In this document: piece by piece, positions 42,895-51,084 of the stretch
Layout: each line of letters opens with the position of its first letter
How positions within the stretch are numbered: the stretch's first letter is position 1
Assembly (NCBI GenBank): GCA_040222875.1
Contig: JAVKCG010000028.1
Location: forward strand, 62,001 to 126,000
Origin: JAJCYL01 sp040222875
GTDB taxonomy: Bacteria > Bacteroidota > Bacteroidia > Cytophagales > Cyclobacteriaceae
Direction: 5' to 3'
DNA length: 64,000 nucleotides
Position numbers and translations under genes: made by a program
Notes under the pieces: generated by a model
Databases searched by the model: none
What the model was told of the DNA's origin: nothing
The model's input: only the letters and a program-made list of their open reading frames with translations

Positions 42895-43661
42895 TTATGG
42901 AATGCAAGAATTGGGAAGAAAAAATACCGGCTTATCTGAATGATGAGTTGAGTTCGAAGTCAAAAGAAGAATTGGAAAAGCACCTTCAGCAGTGCGAAGT
43001 GTGTCAGAAAAAGCTGGATCAAACCAAAGCCCTTTTGAAAATGATCGAAGTTGATCAGCAAGTCGAAGCACCTGCTGAAATCAGGCAAGGATTTCTGAAG
43101 GAACTCGAAAAGGAAAAAGCACCTGCTACTGAAAGTGGTTTTTGGGACTCTTGGGCATTTAAGATTGCAGCCTCAATTACGCTGCTTATTGTTGGTTTTG
43201 CAGCAGGTCAGTTCTCGTCGCCTGAGAGGGATGATTCCGAACTTGCAGAATTGAAGAACGAAATGCTTTCCATGAAGCAAATGATGATGGTGAGCATGCT
43301 GAAAGATGAATCAGCGAGTGAGCGGATCAGGGCTGTAGGTTATGTAGAAGAATTTGATGAGCCGGCACCCGAGGTACTCGAGACATTATTTAATACCCTC
43401 AATAATGACGAAAGCCCCAATGTACGATTAGCGGCAATCAAGGCTCTTGAAAAGTTCACTTATAGTGAAGATGTGCGACTGCTTCTGATCAAGTCAATGG
43501 ATTTTCAGGAGGACCCTTTTGTCCAGATCAGCCTGATCAACCTTATGGTAGACATTGAAGAGAAAAGATCTGCAAAAAGCCTTCAGCAATTAATGAAAAA
43601 GGAAGGCACCCAACAAATAGTGAAAGACCAGGCACAAATCGGTCTGCAACTATTAATCTAA
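42891..43661 (+). CDS. Transmembrane anti-sigma factor with C-terminal HEAT repeats
   Basis: A 256-residue protein. An N-terminal zf-HC2 zinc-binding anti-sigma domain is visible (C5, then H-x3-C-x2-C in KHLQQCEVC, about residues 31-39). A single transmembrane helix follows (about 88-106, WAFKIAASITLLIVGFAAG), then a periplasmic region (about 110-256) of three or four HEAT-like repeats (EVLETLFNTLNNDESPNVRLAAIKALE...). The HEAT module is unusual compared with the common anti-sigma sensor domains. Overlaps the sigma gene by 4 bp, so it most likely holds that sigma factor inactive at the membrane. Confidence 0.87.
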   Translation: MIMECKNWEEKIPAYLNDELSSKSKEELEKHLQQCEVCQKKLDQTKALLKMIEVDQQVEAPAEIRQGFLKELEKEKAPATESGFWDSWAFKIAASITLLIVGFAAGQFSSPERDDSELAELKNEMLSMKQMMMVSMLKDESASERIRAVGYVEEFDEPAPEVLETLFNTLNNDESPNVRLAAIKALEKFTYSEDVRLLLIKSMDFQEDPFVQISLINLMVDIEEKRSAKSLQQLMKKEGTQQIVKDQAQIGLQLLI

Positions 43662-43672
43662 ACGACATTGAA

Positions 43673-44488
43673 ATGGAAACTACAAACAACAACATAATGA
43701 AAAGGACAATCATTTTATTTACAACAATTGTTTTCCTCATGAGTCCCAAGGTCAAGGCTCAGCAAGATTGGAAAACAACAATTTCAGGCACAGTCTCGGA
43801 GATGACTGTTAGGATTTTCAATCTCGATTCAGAATTGGAAATCATAGGGCACTCAAGTAACGAGGTTATTTTGAAAACCACTGAATACCGTGGAATACCA
43901 GAAAAAGCAAAAGGGCTCAAACCGCTCTCTGCTTACGGAGAAGACAACACAAACATAGGTCTCTATTATAATGTAAAAGGCAATACTGTTGAAATCTCTG
44001 GAGCCAGTCGATCGGCAAACGATGGTGAATACACCATTAGAATACCTCAAAATATCAAACTCAAGATTGAGTCAGATGGATGGAACAGCGATAACATTCG
44101 GGTGACAGGTATGGACAATGAAATTGAAATCAAAGCCAACTCAGCTGATATAGAGCTGGTGAAAGTTTCCGGGCCGCTTGTTCTTCACTCGATGAATGGA
44201 GAAATAGAGGTGGACTTTAGTCAACTGAGCCAAAAAACACCGACATCGATAAACTCAACCAATGGCGACATTGACATTTCGCTGCCTGCTTCAAGTAAAG
44301 CTAATTTCAGGATGTCATGTCTCAACGGGGAGATCTATACTGATCTTAACATCAATATGGATGAAGGCGATGGCAAAAACCTGAACAGAATAGGCGGAGG
44401 CATGAAAGCAAGGGGCTCAATTGGTGGCGGTGGTGTTGAAGTCAGCCTAATGGGCTTGAATGGTAATATTTATCTCAGGAAAAAATAG
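43673..44488 (+). CDS. DUF4097-family beta-strand-repeat protein, copy 1
   Basis: Secreted or periplasmic 271-residue protein. A signal peptide (MKRTIILFTTIVFLMSPKVKAQ) begins at an internal ATG, 43697; ATG 43673 would add eight residues. The body is a right-handed beta-helix-like repeat of short strands (DNEIEIKANSADIELVKVSG, NGEIEVDF, NGDIDISL), characteristic of DUF4097 putative adhesins. It follows the anti-sigma gene by 11 bp and is probably part of the sigma regulon. Confidence 0.85.
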   Translation: METTNNNIMKRTIILFTTIVFLMSPKVKAQQDWKTTISGTVSEMTVRIFNLDSELEIIGHSSNEVILKTTEYRGIPEKAKGLKPLSAYGEDNTNIGLYYNVKGNTVEISGASRSANDGEYTIRIPQNIKLKIESDGWNSDNIRVTGMDNEIEIKANSADIELVKVSGPLVLHSMNGEIEVDFSQLSQKTPTSINSTNGDIDISLPASSKANFRMSCLNGEIYTDLNINMDEGDGKNLNRIGGGMKARGSIGGGGVEVSLMGLNGNIYLRKK

Positions 44489-44507
44489 ACTCAAAATTTA
44501 TAAGGTC

Positions 44508-45227
44508 ATGAAAAACTCAATCTTAACAATCTGCTTGCTTGGCACTATGGTGTGCCAGGCACAGCAAACCATCAACGAAACAATTGAGTTGCAATCTGCA
44601 ACTGAGCTGAGCCTTGAATTCAAATATGCAACTGAAATCAAGGTAACCGGCTGGGATAAAAATGAAATCCAACTGATGGCAAAAGTCGATCTCAACAATG
44701 GTGAATCGAATGAAATCTATACAATTGAAGTTGATCGATTTGATGATGATATCAGAGTGCAATCAAACTCCAGGGAGATGGAAAAGCACTGGAAAACTTT
44801 TTATACATCTGGTGATTGCTGCAGACATGGTGTGAGAACCGACATTACAATTGAAGTTAAGCTCCCATCAAAACTAAAATTGAATGTCGAGTCAATTAGC
44901 GGAAACATCATTAGTGAAAACCTCACCGGAGAAATGGATTTCGATACGATCAGTGGAGATATCACAATCCATCCACGGGAAAAGAAGTTTTACGCCAAGT
45001 CAGTTAGCGGTGATGTTGAGCTACTGGTTAAAGGTGCTTATGATGCCGATTTTTATGCCAAGACTGTTTCAGGTGAAATCTTTTCAAATGTCGATTTCGA
45101 ATACCTCGATGGCAAGAAAGGTTTGAGGCAGGTAGTCGGCCAAAAAGTTCGAGGCCGAATCAATAGCGGTGGCGAAGAATGGCACCTTGAAACAGTAAGT
45201 GGCAATATTTATATGAGGGCTATTTAA
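44508..45227 (+). CDS. DUF4097-family beta-strand-repeat protein, copy 2
   Basis: 239-residue paralogue of the preceding gene. ATG 44508 gives a signal peptide (KNSILTICLLGTMVCQAQ); the frame also opens at 44460 inside the previous gene. Repeats such as ESISGNIISENLTGEMDFDTISGDITIHP and KSVSGDVELLV show the DUF4097 SGD/SGE periodicity. A hairpin (45309-45339) follows. The conserved sigma/anti-sigma/DUF4097/DUF4097 order suggests an envelope-stress unit, but its function is not demonstrated. Confidence 0.85.
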   Translation: MKNSILTICLLGTMVCQAQQTINETIELQSATELSLEFKYATEIKVTGWDKNEIQLMAKVDLNNGESNEIYTIEVDRFDDDIRVQSNSREMEKHWKTFYTSGDCCRHGVRTDITIEVKLPSKLKLNVESISGNIISENLTGEMDFDTISGDITIHPREKKFYAKSVSGDVELLVKGAYDADFYAKTVSGEIFSNVDFEYLDGKKGLRQVVGQKVRGRINSGGEEWHLETVSGNIYMRAI

Positions 45228-45308
45228 CCCTGAGCTTTTTACGACTAGTGGTTTTTCTTAGCCAATAGGGTATATTTTAATAAACGTTGAGTCAATGGCT
45301 TACTTTCA

Positions 45309-45339
45309 AACTTTAGCTATCAAAGAAATAGCTAAAGTT
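45309..45339. terminator. Hairpin between convergent DUF4097 and AraC genes
   Basis: AACTTTAGCTAT (45309-45320) and ATAGCTAAAGTT (45328-45339) are perfect 12-bp complements with a seven-base loop. No clear U-run follows on either strand, so termination is probable from position but not typical in form. Confidence 0.55.
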
Positions 45340-45362
45340 GAATAGTCGCTGAATAAGTGCAA

Positions 45363-46283
45363 TCAAACATTCATCAAACTCTCCCGTCTCCTCATCTTGC
45401 CTGCGGGAATACCAAACATCATTTTGAAGCGGCGGCAGAAGTAGGCAGTGTCTTTATAGCCCACCTTTTTGCCAATTTCCCGAATGCTCTTTTTTGAAGT
45501 GCGTAGTAGATCAACAGCCATCTCCATGCGCTGGTATTCAATGTAATCCTGTGGGTTGATGCCAGTGAGCATCTTAAAGTACTGGCCTACATAATCTTCA
45601 GAGACATTGGCTACGTTTGCAAGGGTTTTATTTGACAGGTCTTCGCCGAGATTTTCCTTGATATAGGCAAAAATGTCAATTAGCCGTGGGTCTTTAAAAT
45701 AGGTGCTGTTAGTAGCCAATTGCTCCACAAACATGCCCTGATCCAGGATGTAGCGAATCAACTCAACAACAAGGTGGTCAGTGTTGATCATCACCACCCT
45801 GTCTTTGCCCACATTTGCAGAATCGTTCTCAGACACCACATCAAGTATCAGTTTATTGATTTTGGTGTGGCCCTTTAAAACAAAAGGTGGGATATCCAGT
45901 GAAGCGAAGAAATTTACCGAATCAAAAACCTTTGCTACAAAGCTTACATAGCTGAAGTTTTCCAGGTCTTGATGGTCATCACCCTTATCGTATTGTTTAA
46001 AGTATTTCTCTTTATTGTTGATAAAATCATCATTGGAAAGGCTGATTGGGGTGCCGGTGCCGTAACTGATGGGAACCATTTTCCCTCCAGGAATGAAAAG
46101 CACTTCGTTTTCCCTGACTGGTGTTTTGTCTTTGCCGAACCTCACCTCTCCCTTATGAACAATCAGGGCTGTGTTTTCAACATCGTAGTAGTTCTCGATG
46201 GTGAGCGGTTGTAAAATATGAATATTCTTTGCTTTGCTGAACCGGACGGCGAGGGATTCAATGATTTTGTTGTAATCGTCCAT
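45363..46283 (-). CDS. AraC-family transcriptional regulator
   Basis: 306 residues. The C-terminal 100 residues carry the two HTH motifs of AraC proteins (LGEDLSNKTLANVANVSEDYVGQYFKMLTGINPQDYIEYQRM and VGYKDTAYFCRRFKMMFGIPAGKMRRRE). The N-terminal 200 residues contain a cupin-like ligand domain (ALIVHKGEVRFGKD, NEVLFIPGGKMVPISYG), so a small ligand is probable. A 14-bp inverted repeat (46298-46345) lies 15 bp upstream of its start and is a candidate operator. Confidence 0.9.
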   Translation of the reverse strand: MDDYNKIIESLAVRFSKAKNIHILQPLTIENYYDVENTALIVHKGEVRFGKDKTPVRENEVLFIPGGKMVPISYGTGTPISLSNDDFINNKEKYFKQYDKGDDHQDLENFSYVSFVAKVFDSVNFFASLDIPPFVLKGHTKINKLILDVVSENDSANVGKDRVVMINTDHLVVELIRYILDQGMFVEQLATNSTYFKDPRLIDIFAYIKENLGEDLSNKTLANVANVSEDYVGQYFKMLTGINPQDYIEYQRMEMAVDLLRTSKKSIREIGKKVGYKDTAYFCRRFKMMFGIPAGKMRRRESLMNV

Positions 46284-46297
46284 TTACCTATAGCTGA

Positions 46298-46345
46298 ATT
46301 TATCCAATAAAAGATGCCCTTATTGCGAGTATTTATTGGATAAAT
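46298..46345. promoter_or_regulatory. Candidate operator of the AraC-family gene
   Basis: Perfect 14-bp inverted repeat ATTTATCCAATAAA (46298-46311) / TTTATTGGATAAAT (46332-46345) with a 20-bp spacer, just upstream of the AraC-family start. Paired half-sites about two helical turns apart fit a dimeric regulator. It lies in the 124-bp gap between the AraC gene and the acyl-CoA dehydrogenase gene end. Confidence 0.6.
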
Positions 46346-46407
46346 CTAATACTAAATTGGTATAACACAAAATACGTGTCGTCAGAACGACAGGAATTCC
46401 AATTGTA

Positions 46408-47547
46408 TTATTTCAATAATCCCCTTGCGATGACGATTTTTTGTATCTCAGAGGTGCCTTCATATATCTGTGTGATTTTGGCATCACGCATTAATCGTTC
46501 CACATGATACTCCCTTACAAAGCCATATCCACCATGAATTTGGACAGCTTCAACAGTCCATTTCATAGCAGTTGTTGATGCATAAAGTTTGGCCATTGCA
46601 CTGGCTTGGGCGTAGTCTAATTTATTGTCTTTAAGCCAAGCCGCCTTATGTACCAGGTTTCTTGCAGCTTCCACTTCAGTGGCCATTTCAGCCAGTTTGA
46701 AGGCTATGCCCTGGTGCTCAGCGATGGGCTTGCCAAAAGCCTTGCGTTCTTTGGCATATTTCTGAGCCAATTCAAGTGCACCCGAAGAAATTCCCAAAGC
46801 CTGGGATGCGATACCAATTCGGCCTCCATTCAAGCTTTTCATGGCCAGCGAGAACCCAAATCCATCATCACCTATACGGTTTTCCTTGGGCACTTTTACA
46901 TCAGAGAACATCAATGAATGTGTGTCTGAGCCACGGATGCCCAGCTTGTCTTCTTTTTTGCCAACTGTAAAGCCATCCATGCCTCTTTCTATAATGAGGG
47001 CGTTGATTCCTTTGTGCCGTTTGTCAGCATCTGTCTGGGCAATCACAATGTATATGGAAGCACTCTTGCCGTTCGTAATCCAGTTTTTAGTCCCATTTAC
47101 AAGGTAGTGGTCTCCTTTATCTTCCGCAGTGGTTCGCTGCGAAGTGGCATCCGAACCAGCTTCCGGTTCTGAAAGGCAGAACGCCCCAATTTTTTCGCCT
47201 GTTGCAAGCGGTTTTAGGTATTTCTCTTTCTGATCTTCTGTGCCAAAAGTTTCAAGGCCCCAGCACACTAATGAATTATTGACTGACATTACTACTGAGG
47301 CGGAGGCATCCACTTTGGAAATTTCTTCCATAGCCAACACATAAGAGATTGTATCAAGGCCGGCGCCGTTATATTTTGGGTCCACCATCATCCCCAAAAA
47401 GCCAAGTTCACCCATTTGTTTAATTTGATCAGTGGGGAATTGTTGCTTTTCGTCACGCTCAATTACACCGGGTAGTAGCTCATTTTGGGCAAAATCCCTG
47501 GCAGCCTGCTGAACAGCAAGCTGCTCTTCAGAAAGAGTAAAATTCAT
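46408..47547 (-). CDS. Acyl-CoA dehydrogenase
   Basis: FAD enzyme catalysing alpha,beta-dehydrogenation of acyl-CoA in beta-oxidation or branched-chain amino-acid degradation. The 379 residues have FCLSEPEAGSDATSQRTTA, NGTKNWITNG, the FAD-contact RIGIASQALGIS, RKAFGKPIAEHQG, and the catalytic Glu loop QIYEGTSEIQKIVIAR, all short-chain-type ACAD signatures. Substrate length cannot be assigned. A TATTTTTG promoter-like box lies upstream at 47582-47589. Confidence 0.93.
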   Translation of the reverse strand: MNFTLSEEQLAVQQAARDFAQNELLPGVIERDEKQQFPTDQIKQMGELGFLGMMVDPKYNGAGLDTISYVLAMEEISKVDASASVVMSVNNSLVCWGLETFGTEDQKEKYLKPLATGEKIGAFCLSEPEAGSDATSQRTTAEDKGDHYLVNGTKNWITNGKSASIYIVIAQTDADKRHKGINALIIERGMDGFTVGKKEDKLGIRGSDTHSLMFSDVKVPKENRIGDDGFGFSLAMKSLNGGRIGIASQALGISSGALELAQKYAKERKAFGKPIAEHQGIAFKLAEMATEVEAARNLVHKAAWLKDNKLDYAQASAMAKLYASTTAMKWTVEAVQIHGGYGFVREYHVERLMRDAKITQIYEGTSEIQKIVIARGLLK

Positions 47548-47581
47548 TTAATGTCATTTAATGTGTCTCAGAATTGAGGCA

Positions 47582-47589
47582 CAAAAATA
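47582..47589 (-). promoter_or_regulatory. Candidate -7 promoter element for the acyl-CoA dehydrogenase gene
   Basis: Reads TATTTTTG on the minus strand, an exact TAnnTTTG match, 35 bp upstream of the ATG at 47547 and just inside the gap after the zinc peptidase gene. Confidence 0.5.
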
Positions 47590-47595
47590 TGGAAT

Positions 47596-48288
47596 TTAAT
47601 CCCGGCTTCCGCCAAGGAATACCATCACCCAATAAAAGAGTGTCATTAGTGATCCTAAAGCAGCAACTACGTAGGTCATAGCTGCCCATTTTAAAGCGTC
47701 TTTTGCCATATCATGTTCTTGGCTATTCACCACTCCACGGTTGGTCATCCAAGCCAATGCCCTGTTGCTGGCATCAAATTCTACCGGCAGGGTAACCATC
47801 GAGAACATCGTCATGATAAATTGGGCAGCTATAATTACAAGCAATATGTTTTGAATTCCCAAACCTGATAAAAAGTATCCTCCAAAAATCATTGCCAACA
47901 TTATAAAGTTCATAATTGAGGCACTTACATTTTGAATTGGCACCATAGCTGATCGAAATTCCAAAAAGCTATATGCTTTGGCATGCTGCACTGCATGGCC
48001 ACATTCGTGGGCAGCGACAGCCGCAGCAGCAGCCGACCTGCCGTTATAAACATCTTCACTAAGATTAACAGTTTTATTTGCCGGGTTATAGTGGTCGGTT
48101 AGTTTACCTGGCTGGCATGTGATGCTGACATCATGTATACCGTTGTCTTTCAGCATTTGTTCGGCTATCTGTTGACCTGAAAGGCCAGTGCTCAAGCCTA
48201 TTTGAGAATACTTGTTGAATTTGCTTTTCAACCTGGAACTTACGGCCCAGCTTAAAATTGCGAAAACTATGAATATTACAATTAACAT
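47596..48288 (-). CDS. Membrane zinc metallopeptidase (YugP-like)
   Basis: A 230-residue integral-membrane protein. It has an N-terminal TM anchor, the zinc motif HECGHAVQH (about residues 92-100, H-E-x-x-H form) after a YNGRSAAAAAVAAHE lead, and further hydrophobic segments (about 115-170, 205-227). This is the DUF2268/YugP-type Zn-protease family; substrates are unknown. It lies 12 bp downstream of the hldE-type gene on the same strand. Confidence 0.9.
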   Translation of the reverse strand: MLIVIFIVFAILSWAVSSRLKSKFNKYSQIGLSTGLSGQQIAEQMLKDNGIHDVSITCQPGKLTDHYNPANKTVNLSEDVYNGRSAAAAAVAAHECGHAVQHAKAYSFLEFRSAMVPIQNVSASIMNFIMLAMIFGGYFLSGLGIQNILLVIIAAQFIMTMFSMVTLPVEFDASNRALAWMTNRGVVNSQEHDMAKDALKWAAMTYVVAALGSLMTLFYWVMVFLGGSRD

Positions 48289-48300
48289 GTCTTTTATCGT

Positions 48301-48750
48301 TTAAAGTTCTTTAATCTGTCCTATTAATTCAGAGGACGAAAAACCCTCTACAAATGTAAGGGCTTTTACAATTCCGCCGTTGTCCAATACGAATTTTGCC
48401 CCAACAATGTTGCTGATTGCATAGTCTCCGCCTTTCACTAAAACATGCGGATTAATGCACTCTATTAAGGTTATCGGGGTGTCTTCTTTAAAAGGAATTA
48501 CGAGGTCAACAAAACGTAAAGATTCCAGCATTTTTTGACGATGCTCCAATTTTATGATGGGCCTGTTTTCCCCTTTCAATCTTGAAACTGACTCATCACT
48601 GTTTAACCCAATAATAAGTTTATCTCCAAGTGCTTTTGCTTGTTCCAGATAGACGACATGACCTGGGTGTAACAAATCAAAACATCCATTGGTAAAGACA
48701 ATTCGGTGACCTTCATTTTTCCACTTCTCAATCAATTCAAGTGGTTTCAT
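48301..48750 (-). CDS. D-glycero-beta-D-manno-heptose-1-phosphate adenylyltransferase (HldE C-domain)
   Basis: Adenylylates heptose 1-phosphate in the ADP-heptose route for LPS inner core. The 149-residue nucleotidyltransferase shows TNGCFDLLHPGHVVYLEQA (HxGH-type motif), IGLNSDESVSRLKGENRP and a late FVEGFSSSELIGQI with the SSS/T-type motif. It is the isolated second domain of HldE (RfaE2). The 5' end overlaps the flippase-like gene by 14 bp. Confidence 0.92.
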   Translation of the reverse strand: MKPLELIEKWKNEGHRIVFTNGCFDLLHPGHVVYLEQAKALGDKLIIGLNSDESVSRLKGENRPIIKLEHRQKMLESLRFVDLVIPFKEDTPITLIECINPHVLVKGGDYAISNIVGAKFVLDNGGIVKALTFVEGFSSSELIGQIKEL

Positions 48751-49747
48751 TAACCTGTAATTTGCGTTTGTTGATGAAGGTTATTATGACGAGACTGAGG
48801 CCACCAAAAAACATTACTGATAATGTTTGTGAAGTATGTAGCAGTGTGGCAAAAAATACTCCGGTACTTTGCTCAATTCCGTAAAGCGTTAGCAGGGCGG
48901 CAACCAAAACATGGTAAGTTCCAATACCTCCTTGTACCGGTGCTGACATCGCAATACCGCCAACTACGAGTATCGCCATGCCTGCTATCCAATTCAAATC
49001 CGAAGTTTCTGGAATGGAAAAGACTATTATATATGACATTAGATAATATAGGAACCATATGCCCAAGGAGCTTAAAATGAACCCAGGTATATTATCAATT
49101 CTACGAATGCTGAGAAGGCCATCCTTAAACTGCATCATTAGGTTGAAAGCGTTCTGGTATAGGGATGTTGAGCTAATTTTTTTCCAAAAGAGAGCAATCA
49201 GTGCTATGCCTAATAAGGCGATAATACCAACTGCAATGAGCAAACCAATGTTAATTGATGCGTTCCCAGGTACTTTAGATGAGTATAAATTGATAAAAAA
49301 CTCACTCAATCGGTTAAACTCTATCAAGAATGTTAAACCCATTATTAGCAGCAGGGACAGCACATCAAAAATCCTTTCTGTAACAACAGTGCCCATAGAT
49401 GCAGACATTTTCACTCCATCAGTCTTTTTAAGCACTCCGCATTTGGTCACCTCACCCATTCTTGGGAAAGCAAGGTTGGCCAAATAACCAACCATCACAG
49501 CCCAAAAAGACCTTGACAATTCTACATGATAGTTCAATGGCCTTAGGAGAATATTCCACCTGTAAGCCCTCAATACATGACTAAAAACAGATAAGAATAT
49601 TGATAGGTAAACCCATCCAAATTTTACTTCACCCAATTTGTTGAACATTTCTTTAAATGAAATATCCTTGAATGCGTACCAAAGCAGAGCTGTCGCAATC
49701 ACAAGTGTGAACAGGTATTTTATAGCGCTGAAAATCTTCGATTGCAT
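48737..49747 (-). CDS. Flippase-like / lysylphosphatidylglycerol-synthase TM-domain protein (UPF0104)
   Basis: A 336-residue polytopic protein with seven to eight transmembrane helices. The N-terminal KYLFTLVIATALLWYAF and the motifs SRSFWAVMVGYLANLAFPRMGEVTKCGVLKKTDG and SAPVQGGIGTYH are those of the UPF0104 group, which includes the membrane half of MprF-type proteins. The transported lipid is unknown. It sits 1 bp from panD on one side and overlaps hldE on the other. Confidence 0.85.
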   Translation of the reverse strand: MQSKIFSAIKYLFTLVIATALLWYAFKDISFKEMFNKLGEVKFGWVYLSIFLSVFSHVLRAYRWNILLRPLNYHVELSRSFWAVMVGYLANLAFPRMGEVTKCGVLKKTDGVKMSASMGTVVTERIFDVLSLLLIMGLTFLIEFNRLSEFFINLYSSKVPGNASINIGLLIAVGIIALLGIALIALFWKKISSTSLYQNAFNLMMQFKDGLLSIRRIDNIPGFILSSLGIWFLYYLMSYIIVFSIPETSDLNWIAGMAILVVGGIAMSAPVQGGIGTYHVLVAALLTLYGIEQSTGVFFATLLHTSQTLSVMFFGGLSLVIITFINKRKLQVNETT

Positions 49748-49748
49748 C

Positions 49749-50096
49749 TCAGTTCAACAGGTTTTGATCATTTGGAAAAATGATGGTTGGCTTATGATTT
49801 TGGGCCTCGTTTCTTTCAATGTTGCAATATGAAATGATTATAACGATATCTCCAACCTGAACCTTCCTGGCAGCAGGCCCATTCAAACAGATTTCACCGC
49901 TATCAGCTTCACCCTTTATTACATAAGTTTCAAGTCTCTCACCGTTGTTGATGTTTACAATTTGAACTTTTTCGTTTTCAACGAGATCGGCAGCTTTCAT
50001 TAAAGTTTCATCAATGGTGATACTGCCTACATAGTGAAGCTCCGCCTGGGTCACTTTTACCCGGTGAATTTTCGATTTCATCATTTCAACCCACAT
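49749..50096 (-). CDS. panD: Aspartate 1-decarboxylase
   Basis: Pyruvoyl enzyme making beta-alanine for pantothenate. The 115-residue proenzyme contains the self-cleavage site G24-S25 in YVGSITIDE, the H11 and K9 neighbourhood (KSKIHRVKVT) and INGPAA-like LNGPAARKVQVGD. ATG 50096 has an AGGAGAG directly upstream at very short spacing; ATG 50084 (MMKSKIHR) is the alternative and closer to most PanD N-termini. It follows panC by 5 bp, a natural pairing. Confidence 0.94.
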   Translation of the reverse strand: MWVEMMKSKIHRVKVTQAELHYVGSITIDETLMKAADLVENEKVQIVNINNGERLETYVIKGEADSGEICLNGPAARKVQVGDIVIIISYCNIERNEAQNHKPTIIFPNDQNLLN

Positions 50097-50101
50097 CTCT
50101 C

Positions 50102-50953
50102 CTAACTCAATCTTTCAACTAATATGTTGTCAATTAATCTAACATCCCCAATAGATCCGGCGATGCACAAAGCCACAGACTGCTCTTCATTAAACTGGTG
50201 GATTTTTTGCATTGTGATGGGATCAACAATTTCGAAATACTCCAGGCTTACCTTCTCAATATCATCAAACTCTGCTGTAATGGTTGACACAGTTTCTTGC
50301 ACAGTCATCCCATTTAATAGCATCTCTTTTCCTTTTAAAAGCATCTCATGAAATAGTGGAGCTAGTTTCCTTTCTTTTTCAGATAACCTCCGATTTCTGG
50401 AAGAATGCGCAAGGCCATTAATCTCTCTTGATGTCGGCACTACATTCAGATCAATGTCGAATGAAAAATCTTCAATTAACTGCCGGATTATTGCCACCTG
50501 TTGCAAATCTTTTTGCCCAAAGAAAACGGAGTGGGGTTGAATGATGTTTAAAAGTTTAATAACCACTATAGAAACCCCATTAAAATGCCCAGGTTTGAAC
50601 TTACCTTCCATTGTCTTTTGCAATTGGCCATGATTAATTTCAACAATTGGCTTTCTCCCATACATTTCATTTGACTGCGGCATAAACACAATGTCACAAC
50701 CCCAAGCCTTTAACAACCCTAAATCGTTATCAACGTCAACGGGGTATTTTTCATAATCTGAAGCGTTATTAAATTGTATTGGGTTAACGAATATGCTTGC
50801 CACGATTAGATCGGCCTTAGCTTTGGCGGCATCAATCAACACCTTATGACCCTGATGCAGTGCCCCCATGGTAGGAACCAGCCCAATGTTCTTTGCACCT
50901 TTTGAAGACTTTAAATAATTCCTGACTTCTGAAATATTCTGGTAGACAACCAT
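50102..50953 (-). CDS. panC: Pantoate-beta-alanine ligase
   Basis: Condenses pantoate and beta-alanine with ATP to form pantothenate. The 283 residues show GLVPTMGALHQGHKVLI (H-x-G-H), FVNPIQFN, FGQKDLQQVAIIRQL and AHSSRNRRLS (the K-M-S-K-S equivalent is S-S-R-N-x-R). panD, encoding the beta-alanine supplier, follows directly. A TACATTTG promoter-like box lies upstream at 50982-50989. Confidence 0.95.
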   Translation of the reverse strand: MVVYQNISEVRNYLKSSKGAKNIGLVPTMGALHQGHKVLIDAAKAKADLIVASIFVNPIQFNNASDYEKYPVDVDNDLGLLKAWGCDIVFMPQSNEMYGRKPIVEINHGQLQKTMEGKFKPGHFNGVSIVVIKLLNIIQPHSVFFGQKDLQQVAIIRQLIEDFSFDIDLNVVPTSREINGLAHSSRNRRLSEKERKLAPLFHEMLLKGKEMLLNGMTVQETVSTITAEFDDIEKVSLEYFEIVDPITMQKIHQFNEEQSVALCIAGSIGDVRLIDNILVERLS

Positions 50954-50981
50954 CTGGACTTAGGTGGCATTTAAAGGGGCG

Positions 50982-50989
50982 CAAATGTA
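50982..50989 (-). promoter_or_regulatory. Candidate -7 promoter element for panC-panD
   Basis: Reads TACATTTG on the minus strand, exactly TAnnTTTG, 29 bp upstream of the panC ATG. It is followed upstream by an A/T-rich tract. The shared divergent region 50954-51084 also holds the glgA-like promoter at 51031-51038. Confidence 0.5.
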
Positions 50990-51030
50990 GGTATAAAAAA
51001 ATCTAACATGGAAAAGCAGCTTAAAATATG

Positions 51031-51038
51031 TATTTTTG
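51031..51038 (+). promoter_or_regulatory. Candidate -7 promoter element for the glycogen-synthase-like gene
   Basis: TATTTTTG, an exact TAnnTTTG match, 47 bp upstream of the ATG at 51085. Confidence 0.5.
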
Positions 51039-51084
51039 TGGGCTGTTTTTTTCAAGAGATTTTTCACTAACACTTACTTAGATT

